The translations under genes and the position numbers were made by a program. DNA of 64,000 nucleotides. Source: Mercurialis annua. Taxonomy: Eukaryota > Streptophyta > Magnoliopsida > Malpighiales > Euphorbiaceae. Positions 12,001-23,435 of this stretch are shown piece by piece; positions within the stretch are counted from its first letter, which is position 1, and every line of letters begins with the position of its first letter. The stretch spans positions 42,437,001-42,501,000 of the forward strand of contig NC_065577.1 in NCBI RefSeq assembly GCF_937616625.2, given 5' to 3'. The notes beneath the pieces are model-generated. The model saw nothing but the letters and a program-made list of their open reading frames with translations. It had not been told where the DNA came from and made no database searches.

Positions 12001-14724
12001 GCTCTATAGTTGATTAAATGAATAAGAGGCGAAAACAGAACAAGTTTTGCATGTAAGCATATATGAAGCCAAATGCAGTAATGTAAAGCTACACATAAGA
12101 ATTTATTTTCTCCGCTTATAAGAGTGGAGAAGAAACCAATACAAACTTCGAAAAAAAATGAATCAAATTATAGGTCGTAAAGATTAAAAAAAATCTGGTT
12201 GATAATAGCCATTAATATTATTTGCAACGTATCCACTAATCAAGACATGCATGTAAAAGAAGTACATAATTTTGTCTACGAAAACGTAAGAATCATAAAA
12301 CGATTAGAAAACTCCAAATTGGGTAATACTCCCTCCGGTCCATAATATTTGTCGCATTTGGCTTTGGTACAACAACTTAGAAAACAATTAATATGTCTTA
12401 ATTTGTAAACACTTTTACTAAGTTAACCATACATTGAAACTTGTTTACATTTATGACTACCATTTTCATTTGTTTATTGTATTATTTCAATAAATTAATG
12501 GGGGGCAAATATGGAAAAATAGCAATTAATGCTCTCTTGATATTATAACATTACAAATTTTATGGACCAATTTTTTTTTTCAAATGCGACAAATATTATG
12601 GACCGGAGGGAGTAAAGTGCAGCTTATAGTAATAAGAATTGTATAGTAAATATGACTGAAATGGCACATACATTCCATTGTCCCCCGCCATAAGTATTCC
12701 TCCCGAATATGTCTATTCCTGTGTAGACATCAAACTTTCTGTCACTAGCAAGAGCAGCTGAAATAGCCGGATAGTTTTTCTGCACAATATATTTATAAAC
12801 CGGCATGCAAGAATTATTGAACAGATAATAAATATAAGATGGAAGACAAGGAGAAGCCAGTACCTTCCATGTATAGTTTACGAATATGCCATCACAAATA
12901 TCAAAGAAAGGCTTATTGTTTTCATTTAGTTGGTCCTGCCAATCGAGTTTTCCATGGACCGTAACAGCATCATACCTGCAAATCAGAGGAGAATTCTCAC
13001 ATAATTCAAGAATACTTCATAATTTGAGAAATGCAGTACTTCTAATACGCACCAAATTACTAAAGATCCAGGCATTGATGAATGCATAATCTTGGTTAGA
13101 TGACTGACAAATTCCTTCAAATTAGGAATTTGCTCTACATCCAAATTAATCTCCATATTGATCTGCAAACAGCTATGCCTTAATTACAACTGCTTATATT
13201 GTATGCAATAGATAAGACTCCCATAAACTAGATAGAAAGGAAAAAAAAATTATAAATCACATCTCTCCCACTTTTCCTGAGAAAAAGCTTCCGTGATGCA
13301 ACTGATTCCAAATACTCTACACATTATATAATGTGTGTTGCATTATCAGCTATATAGCACAGAAATAGAAATGTTGAAACAGGACATGCCGAAACGATAA
13401 ACAGCATAATTAAATTATTTTTTACACTAATAAGTTATAGACAGAGAGTTTCAAAAGCGTATCTAGAAGCAGTTGGTGTCAATACAGATTATGAACATTC
13501 AGTCAGAGAAAAGTACATACCAGCCATCCATCAAATCCCAAAGCTATAGCGAGTTCAGACAGTCGCTCAGCATACATTCGAGCAGACTCCTCTGTTTCAA
13601 GCAGTTTATTGCAAACAAGTCTCCCTTCCTCCCATTCTGTGAGAAAAGTCCCCAACACCTTACATTCAGCCACAAAGATTAACGCTATTTTCATTTCCTT
13701 TAAACCACAAACCAAAAAACGAGTTCACATCATACAATTTCTGCTCACATATACATATCATATAAACATCAATTACACAACTCATCATCACCAATAAAAT
13801 TCATAAGCTTTTCCCTCCAAACCACCAAACAAATTCCTTATTTCAAGACTTAAACTCAAAATCAATCTCATTTTAGACACCCACAATTGCAAACATCAAA
13901 CAAATAAGACGAGTTATTTACAAATAAATTCACCATTTATACACGTTTCTGCAATTTAATAACCACACCATTCTAATAACGCGAATAATTGGGCCAACTA
14001 TAGCTTACACATCATCAATTTTCACCAAATTTTCAATTAGTGTACCGATTTCATACATTTACGAACTCCTATAAAACGCGATTAAATTGCAAAAACATGT
14101 AAAGTTCGTGAATTTATACTAAATAAAGATGAGGATATGTAGTAACAATAACCCTTTTAATAATGCGAATAACATGGCCAACTGCGGCTTACACATCATC
14201 ATTTTTCGCCAAATTTTCAATTAGTATCTCGACTTTTCAACAAACATTAGTTAGTGAACATATCTACCAACTCCTATAAAACGTAATTGAATTGCAAAAA
14301 CGTGTAAAGTTTGTGAATTTATACATAAATACCCAAAAAGAAAAAGAATTTCTACCTTGACACCATGTTTATGAGCTGCATTAGTCCAACAAGGAGGAGG
14401 CAAATTAACCAAAGCATGAGAAAAATAAACAAAAACATCAATCAAATGCCAATGCCAAACACCATAAGCATCACCATTAAACCCTCCTTGAACCCATTTA
14501 TCATCACCATAGCCACCCTGCAAATCATGGCAAACCAGAAGCCTAGGCCTGTGAGGCAACTCAACAGCTGAAAATGGAAGCAAAACAGAAGCTTTATTAA
14601 ATGGGTAGTGAAAAGATTCAAAGTAAGCTCTAGAGTTGAGTTCTTCAAGAGTTTTGATTGGGTATGAGATTGGCTTTGAGGGCTTTTGTGGATCAAATGG
14701 GGAAATTTGATGGGGTTGAGACAT
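9065..14724 (-). CDS. Cytosolic endo-beta-N-acetylglucosaminidase (GH85), copy 1
   Basis: Eleven exons on the minus strand: 14724-14356, 13658-13521, 13162-13053, 12975-12864, 12779-12672, 11986-11874, 11606-11525, 11362-11282, 10279-10224, 10101-9966 and 9808-9065. All junctions are GT-AG and the sum is 682 residues, about the length I recall for Arabidopsis ENGase. The enzyme cuts between the two core GlcNAc residues of free N-glycans in the cytosol. The GH85 Asn-X-Glu catalytic pair is present in GFDGWL-INME (N171, E173); an intron splits this motif after L169. The Glu acts as acid/base and the Asn positions the substrate acetamido group. The start chosen is MSQPHQ, matching copy 2 and the family; an upstream in-frame Met at 14847 would add 41 residues without family support. 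The last exon is continuous where copy 2 has an intron. A TRIM and a Stowaway lie in introns. Confidence 0.9.
10818..11147 (-). mobile_element. TRIM retrotransposon in ENGase copy 1 intron 8
   Basis: Two 109-bp direct repeats, 10818-10926 and 11039-11147, enclose 112 bp. In minus orientation each LTR runs TGTTGAAGTGGG...TCTAACA. The 5' LTR is followed at once by TGGTATCGGAGCC, a primer site of the initiator-tRNA-Met type. A purine tract GTGAGGGGGAG precedes the 3' LTR. Flanks TTGAT/CTGAT match in 4 of 5 bases. There is no coding capacity, so mobilisation would need another element's enzymes. The matching intron of ENGase copy 2 lacks it. Confidence 0.93.
12329..12612. mobile_element. Stowaway MITE in ENGase copy 1 intron 5
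   Basis: Inverted ends CTCCCTCCGGTCCATAATAT and its reverse complement are preceded and followed by the dinucleotide TA. This is the Tc1/mariner Stowaway signature. The match between arms is close over about 30 bases. It is absent from the same intron of copy 2. Confidence 0.92.
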
Positions 14725-14819
14725 GGGTGTAAATAGACATAAAGATTGAATCTTTTTGTGAATTGAAGTGAAGAAATTGTGGAGAAAGATTAGAACTTTA
14801 CGGTTTATATGGGCGCGTA

Positions 14820-15600
14820 GTAGAGATGTAATGAAATTGAAAAGCATTTTAAAGAGATTGAATTTAGTTGATGATTATTCTCATTTTAGACTCAACATGA
14901 ATCATTCAAGATTAGTTATGTAATTTTAAAATTTTATTTATTTAGCCAATTTTTAATTTTTTTTTATCTAGATGTGGTCTATGTATTTAATTTATTTTAG
15001 GTATTAATCTATTTGTTTATCTGGTTTCTAAACTTCAATTTGGTATTATTCGGTCCTTTAATTTTATATTTTTATATATTTATCTGGTTTATGAATTTTT
15101 ATTTTGTTTTTTTTTGTGTTCCTGAAATTTGATTTTTCGCTTTCTCGGAACCTCAAAAATGTAAAGTTAAAAGAATCATATATATAAAAAAAATAAAAAG
15201 TTGAAAAATTAGATAAACAAATAAAGTTAAGAGATCATACGAGAGCAAATGAAAATTGAAAAACCGAATAAATAAATAAGACGAGTGCCAATTTCATATG
15301 AGAGCTCGAGAGTTGAGCTCTTCAAAGTGAGGAAATTGAAAAGCATTTTAAAGAAATTGTATTTAGTTGATGATTTATTCTCATTTTAGACTGATCATGA
15401 ATCAAAATTAGTTCTGTAATTTTAAATTTTTTTTTATTTAGTCATTTTTTTTATCTATATGTGGTCTATATACTTAATTTATTTTACGTATTTATCTATT
15501 TATGGTTTTTAATTTTATGACTTTTGCTAATCTGAACTTCCATTTAGTGTTATTCGATCCTTTAATTTCATTTTTTTATATATTTATTTGGTCCTCAAAG
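14820..15600. repeat. Direct duplication of the ENGase copy 1 upstream flank
   Basis: Sequence around 14820-15110, starting just upstream of the ENGase start codon, recurs at about 15330-15600 with many substitutions. Shared landmarks are TGAAAAGCATTTTAAAGA, ATTTAGTTGATGAT, TCTCATTTTAGACT and ATGTGGTCTATRTA. The second copy ends at the hAT-like element at 15602. Confidence 0.75.
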
Positions 15601-15601
15601 A

Positions 15602-16156
15602 TAGGGGTGAGCAAAAACCGAACCAAACTATTAATCCTATCCAAACCAACCCGAAATTAATTTTGGTTTGGTTAAAATGGTTTGATTTGGTTTCAAATTA
15701 TAAAAAAGTATGGTTTTTGGTGTTGGTTTTGTTTCAACTAGTGGTTAACCGAACCGACCAAAAAACCAAAGTTTACAATAATATTATTTTTATTAATATT
15801 TATATATGTTTAAATAAATATAAAATTTATTTATTGAAATATTTATATAAAAATATAATATGTGTGTATAGATACATATATGAAAATAAAACATATAAAC
15901 TAATACACACATATAAGTAAAAATTATTATGCATAATTATAATTATTACGTATAATTATATATAATTTTTATCTAAATCTATATTAACCAAACCGAACCA
16001 AATTGAACCGAAACCGATGCTAAAGTTTGGTTAACCGAACCGAAATTTTATATAAATATTTGGCGTGGTTTGGTTTTTATATTTTCCCTTAAAATATGGT
16101 TTGGTTTTGGAGTTTACTAAACCAAACCGAACAGAACCGAACCATGCTCACCCCTA
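15602..16156. mobile_element. hAT-like nonautonomous element, AACCGAACC family
   Basis: Perfect 12-base inverted ends TAGGGGTGAGCA/TGCTCACCCCTA are flanked by CTCAAAGA (15594-15601) and CTCAAAAA (16157-16164). That is an 8-bp target duplication with one mismatch, as hAT transposases make. Inside the ends are ACCGAACCAAAC repeats and an AT-rich core. The 110-codon frame in it has no family resemblance and is not counted as a gene. Confidence 0.88.
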
Positions 16157-16714
16157 CTCAAAAATGTAAAGTTAGGGGATCATATAATATATAAATTCGA
16201 AAAACCAGATAAAGAAACAATGTAAAGTTAAGGGACTAGATGAGACTACATAAAAGTTCAGGGACCGAATAAAGAGAAAAACGTAAAGTCAAGAGACGAG
16301 ATAAGACCAAATAAACTTTAAAGATCATATAAACAAAAGTCGTATAGTTAATAAACTTTAAAATGGGTTAATCCTTTATTTTAAATGTTAAATCTATCAT
16401 ATGTATTAACTTTTAAAATGGGTTAATCCTTTGTTTAGAGTTACTGAGAGAGCCTCTTCAATCTTTTCTACTTCTTCATTACTAATTGCATGACAAACCT
16501 TTAAAAAAAAATTAAAAAAAATTATTATTCATTTTTGTTATTCATTTTCACTCTGAATAAATCAAATCCATTAGGATCAGAAATTGTTCAATGTTTGTCT
16601 TTTAAGACTTTACTAAAGAGTAGTCCTTTTCACTCACACAATGTAGAGAGATCATTTTCACAAAGTATACATTCACAAAGCAAATTTAATAAACTGCATT
16701 GCCACAGCACAAAT

Positions 16715-16850
16715 TAATTAATTAGTTCCATCATCAATTAATGTGAGCAATCAAATTGTATTCCAGAAATGAAAGCAAAATCTGATTCTATCAGAGGCTA
16801 TTTCAAAGAATATTCAAGCGTGGTACCGAAAAATCGGTTTAAATTCTTGG
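16715..16850. repeat. Segment duplicated near 33780-33900
   Basis: GCAATCAAATTGTATTC, AGAAATGAAAGCAAA and TTTCAAAGAATATT occur in the same order here and near 33796-33860. The intervening bases are partly deleted in the other copy. This is a low-copy duplicated stretch of unknown nature. Confidence 0.65.
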
Positions 16851-17577
16851 AAACAATACGCCTCATAATAAATGATTCTCATCATCTTTACCTGGAATCA
16901 ACATCAATCCAACAATCCAATACAATCATCACTCAAATGAATATTATTTTCATTGATGACGTTTTTCAAACACCTAACGAGCCTTGTTTACACAAATACT
17001 CGTACGGCTTGTTTCCATTGCTAGATCATCAACAACGTCTCGAAACAAATTAAACATTTCCTTTTATTGCTATCAATTCCACACTTGCTGACTTTGATTC
17101 TGTTTCCAGTTCCATAATTCAGACCTTCACACGGGATTCCACGTGCCCCATGCTACTCGGGTCAGAGCGTAAGCTAGTGATGCCTCACAACAATTGCACA
17201 CCATTTCATATTTTCAGAGATCGATTTAAGAATTAGAAACTGATACGAGAAATGAAAATCAGATAATAAGAGAATTGATATCAATCAATAAAAATCAAAC
17301 AAAGACATCAAAATATAAAGATGCAGAAAAAACTAACAAATCTAGTAATAAATTCAAGACCTTATAACAAAATTTACAATAACATTATAACAAAAATCAT
17401 CAGTAAACCACATTATCGTTGGCAATATCGTGGTATGAAGAGTTGGAATGACAGGATACCTACAGCATATGGCCACAGATTATTTTTGCATACTCAGTTT
17501 AAGTAAACCGAGAACCAAACCAGACCGAAAAAGTAAACCAAATCAACTAATTCAGACTGGTTTGAAATTTTTTACAT
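16851..17577. other. Non-coding stretch between ENGase copy 1 and the CNL gene
   Basis: The 94-codon frame ending at 17053 resembles no protein I know and has no gene context. The stretch also holds the organelle-rRNA-like piece at 17126 and, at about 17496-17577, a partial AACCGAACC-family fragment. Confidence 0.4.
17126..17182 (-). other. Possible organellar large-subunit rRNA fragment
   Basis: The minus strand reads CCGAGTAGCATGGGGCACG followed by a TGGAATCCCGTGTGAA segment. I recognise this as like the conserved 5' part of plastid/mitochondrial 23S-type rRNA. It is far more GC-balanced than its surroundings. If right, it is a small organelle-to-nucleus insertion (NUPT/NUMT). This rests on recall of the rRNA sequence only. 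Confidence 0.45.
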
Positions 17578-17702
17578 CCCCTTCTGCTACCCTGCTTTAC
17601 AGTGCATGAACACAAACAAATTTGGTTCTGCCATTATTATATTAATGAATTTGAATATATTTATTGTCATGATACAACATTGATAAATATATAAGCAATG
17701 GC
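17578..17702. repeat. Copy of the ENGase 3' flank, downstream of the CNL gene
   Basis: It matches 8917-9060 (shared CCCTGCTTTACAGTGCATGA, then AATATATTTATTGTCATGAT and ATATAAGCAATG). It lies about 190 bases past the CNL stop codon on the minus strand, so it may serve as that gene's 3' region. Confidence 0.72.
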
Positions 17703-17889
17703 CAATTCTAAACTAAATCGAACCATAATCATATGCCTAAGAGTCAACATTCAACAACTTGAATATCATAAGCTAAATAAAATTATTCGTTTACCCATCT
17801 CTTAAATCCAACAAAACAAACACAGCATTTCATCATAACACATAAGTTGAACTTAATAGAATGAACCTGATTTACGAAAATAAACAAAA

Positions 17890-20800
17890 TTAACCGAAGC
17901 TGAAGTAGGGAATATGAGAAATCTTATCCCACTCAGAGCCACTCTTCTTCTTGCAACTTTCCATAAGATATGCAGAACAATTATAAATCCCAACACGTCT
18001 CAATTTGGAGAGGCGTTTCATTGCTGCTGCTGTCGGTAGACTCTTCAGATTGGAACATTTATAAATAAAAAGGGACTGAAGAGAGGAAATATTGCCCAAC
18101 CACTCTGGCAAAGCTTCCAATTTATCAAAATCATGTATAGTGAAATGGTTGAGGGAAGCGAGCCATTGAATTTGATGTGGCAGAGACTTCAGATTTTTCC
18201 CAAATATTGATAATCCTTCAAGAGAAGCAATGTTTTGGATTGAGTTCATATAAGAGCCATCTTCCAACTTCTCTGAGAAATTTCCAACTGTCAATTTCTT
18301 CAATCCGGTGAGACCGCCTAAAATCTTCTCAGAAAAATTACTCAAACTTTTACAATTTTGAATTGTCAAAGAGATGAGAGAATTCAATCTCCCCATGTCA
18401 TCGGGGATAGATGTCAGACCAATACAATCACTGATAGTCAGTTCCTCCAATGACGCGAAGGATTGCAGCGCGCTTGGAAGACGAGTTACTTTACTGCATC
18501 CAAACATTGTCAAACTTTGAAGACAAGTGAATGATTGGATTTCGTCAAATAAATAACTCAACTGATCACACCCTTCAATTTTCAGTTTTAGGAGGGATAG
18601 AGGAAGACTTTGCATTGGGATGTTTGTCAATTTTGAACAACGTTCGATGCTCAACTCTTCGAGGCAAGGAAAAACAACAGCTGCCTTACTGTCACCTAGC
18701 TCCGGTGCCCTCCATTCAACTAGATTATATAAACAACTTAACTCGATACTTTTTAATGCAGGAAACAGTCTCTGCCCATTGCTTGTGCCACCACCAATAT
18801 CAATGCCATAAAATTCATTGCCTATAATTGTTATTTTCTCCATCCACCTTATCTCGAGATATTTAAGACTTTGAAGATAACCAAGGCTTGGGATTTGTTC
18901 ACATTTACTGCACAAATTTAATCTCAGCTCCACCAAGTTATTAAATAGCGTGAAACTACCACCTTCACAGGGAACTTGCATCAATAACAACCACATTGGA
19001 AATTTGTCACCCGAATAATACCTGATCTCTATTCTCTCAATGTTTGGATGAGGCTCCAGTGCTTCCAACACGTCTTCATTGCTGCTATTTTCTACACAAG
19101 TCCATTCAAATATCAACGATGTTATCTTCTGCTTCTTCTTTAGATTTGCTTTCTCGGCTTCTTCCTTATCTCTAACATTCTCGAGATGGTTTAATGTCAA
19201 TTCCCCTCTTAGTTCATTTAAGCTTTCTAGTTCTTTAATGCTCCCTCCCAAATTACTACCCACAGCAAAAAATGGCAAGCTTTCAAGGCAAGTTAACCTC
19301 CCCAATCCACTCGGCATCTGCTCATCCTTGGAAAATTGAAGATTCTTCAAGCTCACTAGATTCCTCATTTTATCTCTAGGAAGCTCCGTTAGTGACCGAC
19401 AATAAAGGAATCTCAAAGTTTGCAAACCATAAAGAGTGGTGATAGACTCAGGCAACGCTTTAATTTTAGTGTTTGAGACATCGAGATATCTCAAGAGCTT
19501 ACAATCGCCAATTCGAGATGGCAACTCTTCAATCACAGCGCCTCTCAAGTTTAGAGCCCGCAAGTTTTTCAACTTCCACCATGACTCAACAAGGACCATA
19601 TCCTTCAATAAGAAGACGGTGCGTAATTTTCGAGCATGAACCGCACTTGAATTTAATGCCTTTTGACTTTCTAAATTAAAACGGCGAATGCAAGACAAAT
19701 CATCTCTCGATGAAAAGTTATCTGAAGTCAATACTTCCAGCTTAGAAAGAGACATTGCAAGATCGTGCACAAGATCATGCATCTTGCAGCGTATTATTTT
19801 CTCGTATTTATTCCTTTCCACATCTTGAAAGAAAGAGTTACAGAGTAAGGCATTAAAATACTTGTTGCCCACATCTGTATTACATGGCTGAACAAAACCT
19901 TCAGCCATCCAAAGCTGAATTAATTCTTCTTTTTCAAGCAAATGATCTTTAGGAAAAATTGAACAGTATGCAAAGCATTGTTTCAAATATGAAGGTAAAT
20001 GATCAAAACTTAGTTTTAGTATTGACTTCACATTATCCTTACGATCAGATGCATCCAAAACAGTGCTATTATTAATCGACTCCCAAGCTTCTTTTTCCCT
20101 CTCAAGACCACCTAATGTCCCCCCTAAAACTTTTGCAGCTAAGGGTACTCCTCCACATTTTCTTGCAATCTCCTTCCCAATCACCTCCAAATCTGAAGAA
20201 ATGCACATTTCTCCATTCGCTTTCACTCTTTCCTCAATAATAGACCAGCAATCATCATCAGTCAACAAATTCAAATTATGCCTAAGCTCACAAGAAGACT
20301 CCACCAAAGACGCCACTTCCTCACTACGAGTGGTTACAATAATGGCATTTCCCTTATCGCGACTGATTCTCAACAAACGCGTCTTCAAACTATCCCACCA
20401 AGTAGATACATCCTCCCACACATCATCAAGAATGAGAAGAAATCTTTTCCTCTCCAATTCCTTTTCAAGCTGCTGAAGTATTGCCTCTTTGTTAGTTAAC
20501 CCGCCCCTGTCTCCATTAAGAGTTTGCAGCATCTCCCCCAGAATTTTCTGGTCGTTAGCATTATCAGAAACACACACCCAAATCTTTACATCAAACAAAT
20601 TCCCCATTACCTTCTCGCAAATGGATTGAGCTAACGTAGTCTTTCCAAGACCGCCCATTCCCACAATGGGAATGACAGCAAGAACTTCCTCATCACAAAC
20701 GCCAGTCAACGAGTTAACAATTTTGGACACATCACCATCCCTTCCAAGAATAGGATTTTCAGGTACAGAGTCAGTAACTCGGTTAAAGTCGATTTGTGAT

Positions 20801-21264
20801 CTTTCTCTAGTGATTACATGAAGTCCAAAGGCACTGGCATTTATAATCTTATCCAACAACTCATTCACACACCTGATTTTATGAGCTATTTTCGTGCGAA
20901 AAATAGTTTTTTTAGTAAAACGAGTGATCTTGGGGAGTGGATTAAAATGGGATACCTTAGTTGCTTGGTTTTGGCTCTCTACTTTTCGACGAAGATCCTC
21001 ATAGATTACAGCTTCAAGAACATCTTCAGCATCATAAGCAGCATCTTTGAGCTGATGCAGCCAACGATTCACACTCTTGAGTTTAAGTTTCGCCTGTTTG
21101 GCTTGATCAGCAAGTAACAGTATGTCACGAACTTCGTCCAGTGAGTTTCTGAGGCGATCCAGCTCGTCACCGACATGCCGGAAAAGCTCGATTTCGTTGG
21201 AGACAAGAGCCAGGATTCTATCAAGAGTTTGTTCCACAACGTAACTTAGAATAATCTCAGCCAT
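17890..21264 (-). CDS. CC-NB-ARC-LRR (CNL) disease resistance protein, RGA-type
   Basis: One uninterrupted frame of 1124 residues, with no intron. An Rx-type coiled coil occupies about 1-145, with the EDVID-type motif at DAEDVLE (78-84). NB-ARC carries the P-loop GMGGLGKTT (202-210), [15 protein letters not shown] (224-233), kinase-2 LLILDDVW (276-283), RNBS-B IIVTTRS (308-314), GLPL as GGVPLAA (371-377), [13 protein letters not shown] (430-437) and MHD (495-497). Imperfect leucine-rich repeats follow to the end. All nucleotide-binding and switch motifs are intact. CNLs are intracellular immune receptors that detect pathogen effectors and trigger defence; the effector here cannot be guessed. 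A truncated near-copy of its N-terminus lies at 29371-30069, so it belongs to a local duplicating cluster. Start: first Met, as in the paralogues (MAEI/MADM). Confidence 0.95.
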   Translation of the reverse strand: MAEIILSYVVEQTLDRILALVSNEIELFRHVGDELDRLRNSLDEVRDILLLADQAKQAKLKLKSVNRWLHQLKDAAYDAEDVLEAVIYEDLRRKVESQNQATKVSHFNPLPKITRFTKKTIFRTKIAHKIRCVNELLDKIINASAFGLHVITRERSQIDFNRVTDSVPENPILGRDGDVSKIVNSLTGVCDEEVLAVIPIVGMGGLGKTTLAQSICEKVMGNLFDVKIWVCVSDNANDQKILGEMLQTLNGDRGGLTNKEAILQQLEKELERKRFLLILDDVWEDVSTWWDSLKTRLLRISRDKGNAIIVTTRSEEVASLVESSCELRHNLNLLTDDDCWSIIEERVKANGEMCISSDLEVIGKEIARKCGGVPLAAKVLGGTLGGLEREKEAWESINNSTVLDASDRKDNVKSILKLSFDHLPSYLKQCFAYCSIFPKDHLLEKEELIQLWMAEGFVQPCNTDVGNKYFNALLCNSFFQDVERNKYEKIIRCKMHDLVHDLAMSLSKLEVLTSDNFSSRDDLSCIRRFNLESQKALNSSAVHARKLRTVFLLKDMVLVESWWKLKNLRALNLRGAVIEELPSRIGDCKLLRYLDVSNTKIKALPESITTLYGLQTLRFLYCRSLTELPRDKMRNLVSLKNLQFSKDEQMPSGLGRLTCLESLPFFAVGSNLGGSIKELESLNELRGELTLNHLENVRDKEEAEKANLKKKQKITSLIFEWTCVENSSNEDVLEALEPHPNIERIEIRYYSGDKFPMWLLLMQVPCEGGSFTLFNNLVELRLNLCSKCEQIPSLGYLQSLKYLEIRWMEKITIIGNEFYGIDIGGGTSNGQRLFPALKSIELSCLYNLVEWRAPELGDSKAAVVFPCLEELSIERCSKLTNIPMQSLPLSLLKLKIEGCDQLSYLFDEIQSFTCLQSLTMFGCSKVTRLPSALQSFASLEELTISDCIGLTSIPDDMGRLNSLISLTIQNCKSLSNFSEKILGGLTGLKKLTVGNFSEKLEDGSYMNSIQNIASLEGLSIFGKNLKSLPHQIQWLASLNHFTIHDFDKLEALPEWLGNISSLQSLFIYKCSNLKSLPTAAAMKRLSKLRRVGIYNCSAYLMESCKKKSGSEWDKISHIPYFSFG

Positions 21265-21529
21265 TTTTGAATTCTTTTGGTTCTGCTCAGAATTTTGGCA
21301 AACACTCTCTCAGAGATGAAGAGATAAGAAATTTATTTCGTATGATTTCTATGCATCTGTTCTTCAAAAGGTCAACGAGTTAAGTACAATCTAACCCCAT
21401 CAAGAGTTAAGCACGACATTTGAAAAAAAAATATTATTAAAAGACCCAGTAGTTGCGTTGCGTGACAGATTATCCTTAATATTCTATTAAAACACTTAAC
21501 CTAATAGTTCTGTGACAGATTATATTAAT
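21265..21529. other. CNL 5' flank
   Basis: About the first 80 bases upstream of the CNL start codon are shared with the region upstream of the truncated CNL at 30069 (GAATTCTT, CTCTCTCAGAG, GATGAAGAGATAAGA). The duplicated unit therefore includes the 5' UTR and proximal promoter. Confidence 0.6.
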
Positions 21530-22796
21530 GAACAAAAATTTCCTGCTGCCTGAACAAAAATTTCCTGCAGCAGGAAACTCCTACAACATGGCATGTGGCA
21601 GCCTTTTATTGGCTGCTACACATGCCTCCTCCTTTTCCATAGAATGTTTAATTAGCCCATTTAATATTGGTTAATTAACTATTTTAGACCTTACAATTTA
21701 TTTGTTTTATTATTTAACTAATTCAAATATTTTTTATGTTTTGTAAAATTTAGAAAGTTTTTTCCTTCTTTTCCCACTGCTACTGCATAGGCATGTAAAT
21801 CATTCAAACATTGGAATACAAAACTTATAGAAGGCTCTACTATATGTATAATATAATTGATGTTAATGATATTTTTCTATGATGTTTTCCTAATTTTAGT
21901 GTACAATATAATTTATGTGAATTATACAAAAAGAACAAAAAGCATAATAGATAAATATATCTGGTTATATTTTATTATTGTTAAAAAAATTATAATATAT
22001 AAATTTTGAATTAACAAAATTACAAAATAATTTATTATACTTCCTTTGTTTTTTTACTACCTAATCAAAAAAAAATATTTATCTATAAATATTTGTCCTT
22101 TTAAAATTTAAAGATGATTTTAACAAATATCTTTTAAATTTGCCCTTTATGATACTTCCTTTGTTCCAAAATGATAGGCTGGAAGAAAATACAGTTATCA
22201 GGAAAAAAATATTAAATTGGTTAAAATTTGTTAGTTTATCTATTTTTTCAATTTTGTACTTTGATAATTTTTTAGATATATAAATAATACATTAATGATC
22301 AATTTTTTTATTATTGGTGTAAAATTCTATGTTGGAATATGGGTCAATTAATTTATAGGAATAATTATGCATATTTATTAGAGAATAAAGAAGACTTTTA
22401 ATTTTAAAATTGTTTACTAATTAAAACTAAACGTTAATATGTAATTTTAAACGCCAAAAATAATAAGGTAGCCTATCAATTCGGGACGGAGGAATTAAAT
22501 AATTTCATGATTTAATTTATATAACATCCATTAACTAATAATTTAATTAATAAGATTATATCAATCTTTGTATTTATAAGTTAAAGCAAAAGTAACACTT
22601 ATTAGTATATATAATTTTAACTGAATGAATAAAAATAGAGGATGTAATAGTTAAAATAGTTAATTAACACGCATTAAACCATCTAATTAACCATTTAATT
22701 AGAGAGGCAAGAAGGCATGTGCAGCAGCCAATAAGAGGCTGCCACATGCCAAGTTGCAGGAATTCCTACTGCCTAGACAGTAGGAAATTTTTGTTC
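21530..22796. mobile_element. Mutator-like nonautonomous element with 9-bp TSD
   Basis: Inverted terminal repeats of roughly 150 bp start GAACAAAAATTTCCTRC and include GGCATGTGGCAGCC and TATTGGCTGCT in both arms. The element is flanked by perfect 9-base direct repeats TATATTAAT (21521-21529 and 22797-22805). Long inverted ends with a 9-bp target duplication are diagnostic of Mutator-like elements. The left end has a local duplication of the first 20 or so bases. It encodes no transposase. A Stowaway is nested at 22155. Confidence 0.92.
22155..22494. mobile_element. Diverged Stowaway MITE nested in the Mutator-like element
   Basis: The left end CTTCCTTTGTTCCAAAATGA and the right end (reverse complement of CCTCCGTCCCGAATTGATAG) are related inverted arms sharing TGATAGGCT. 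A TA dinucleotide precedes the left end. A second partial CTTCCTTTGTTT start occurs near 22040. Confidence 0.7.
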
Positions 22797-22805
22797 TATA
22801 TTAAT

Positions 22806-23161
22806 TAAACACTATATTAAGCTGAATAATGACATTTAATTATAGGATATGAATTATGATACCGTTTCATGTGGATGATGACATTTAATAATGTACAATA
22901 TTGGAAGACTAGGTAATACTTTCACATAGATACTACTTTTACTCCGACTAAAAAACCATGTCAATTTGCTCTCTTGTTCTACCGTCTTCTTTAAAAAAAT
23001 TATTGGAAAATTATTCATGAAATTAATTTAAAAAACAAATCAACAAATCATTACAGCAATGTATATCTATAATAAGATAATATTTGTAACCATGTATTAT
23101 CAAAAATAAGTATTTTTTTCAATCACTATAGCAATATGGATTAATTCATTTTAAAGTCTTT
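22806..23161. other. Short gene-free spacer
   Basis: AT-rich sequence between the Mutator-like and copia elements. Nothing recognisable. It ends in TCTTT, the copia target site (23157-23161). Confidence 0.45.
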
Positions 23162-23435
23162 TGTAAGTAAAATATCAAAGAGATAAAAGAGCTGAAAACT
23201 GAGTTTATTTCTTGATTAAAGATTGATACATTAACAGTACCGTTTACAGCTTTTAAATAGAGAAAATACTCCTAATAAATCTCAACAATAATATCAAGCT
23301 CCTAACTAATAGGAAGACTTATCTAAACAGAATTCAACAACAACTAGACTTATTCAGCAAATACTAATTCAACATAAAAGCCACTAAATTATAGGAGAAG
23401 TGACCACGTACAGTAAGTTTCACTAAATTGCAACA
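23162..23435 (-). repeat. Copia 3' LTR
   Basis: 274 bp. It is identical to the 27529-27802 copy except for one base. The polyprotein stop codon lies inside it. Confidence 0.95.

Noticed and set aside
14725..14847. N-terminal extension of ENGase copy 1 from an upstream in-frame Met
   Set aside because: The 41 extra residues are not shared with copy 2 or expected for the family; the frame is open by chance.
15588..15920. 110-codon ORF
   Set aside because: It lies inside the hAT-like element and reads its ACCGAACC repeats.
16769..17053. 94-codon plus-strand ORF
   Set aside because: It begins within a duplicated non-coding segment and resembles no protein; the other copy of the segment is not open.
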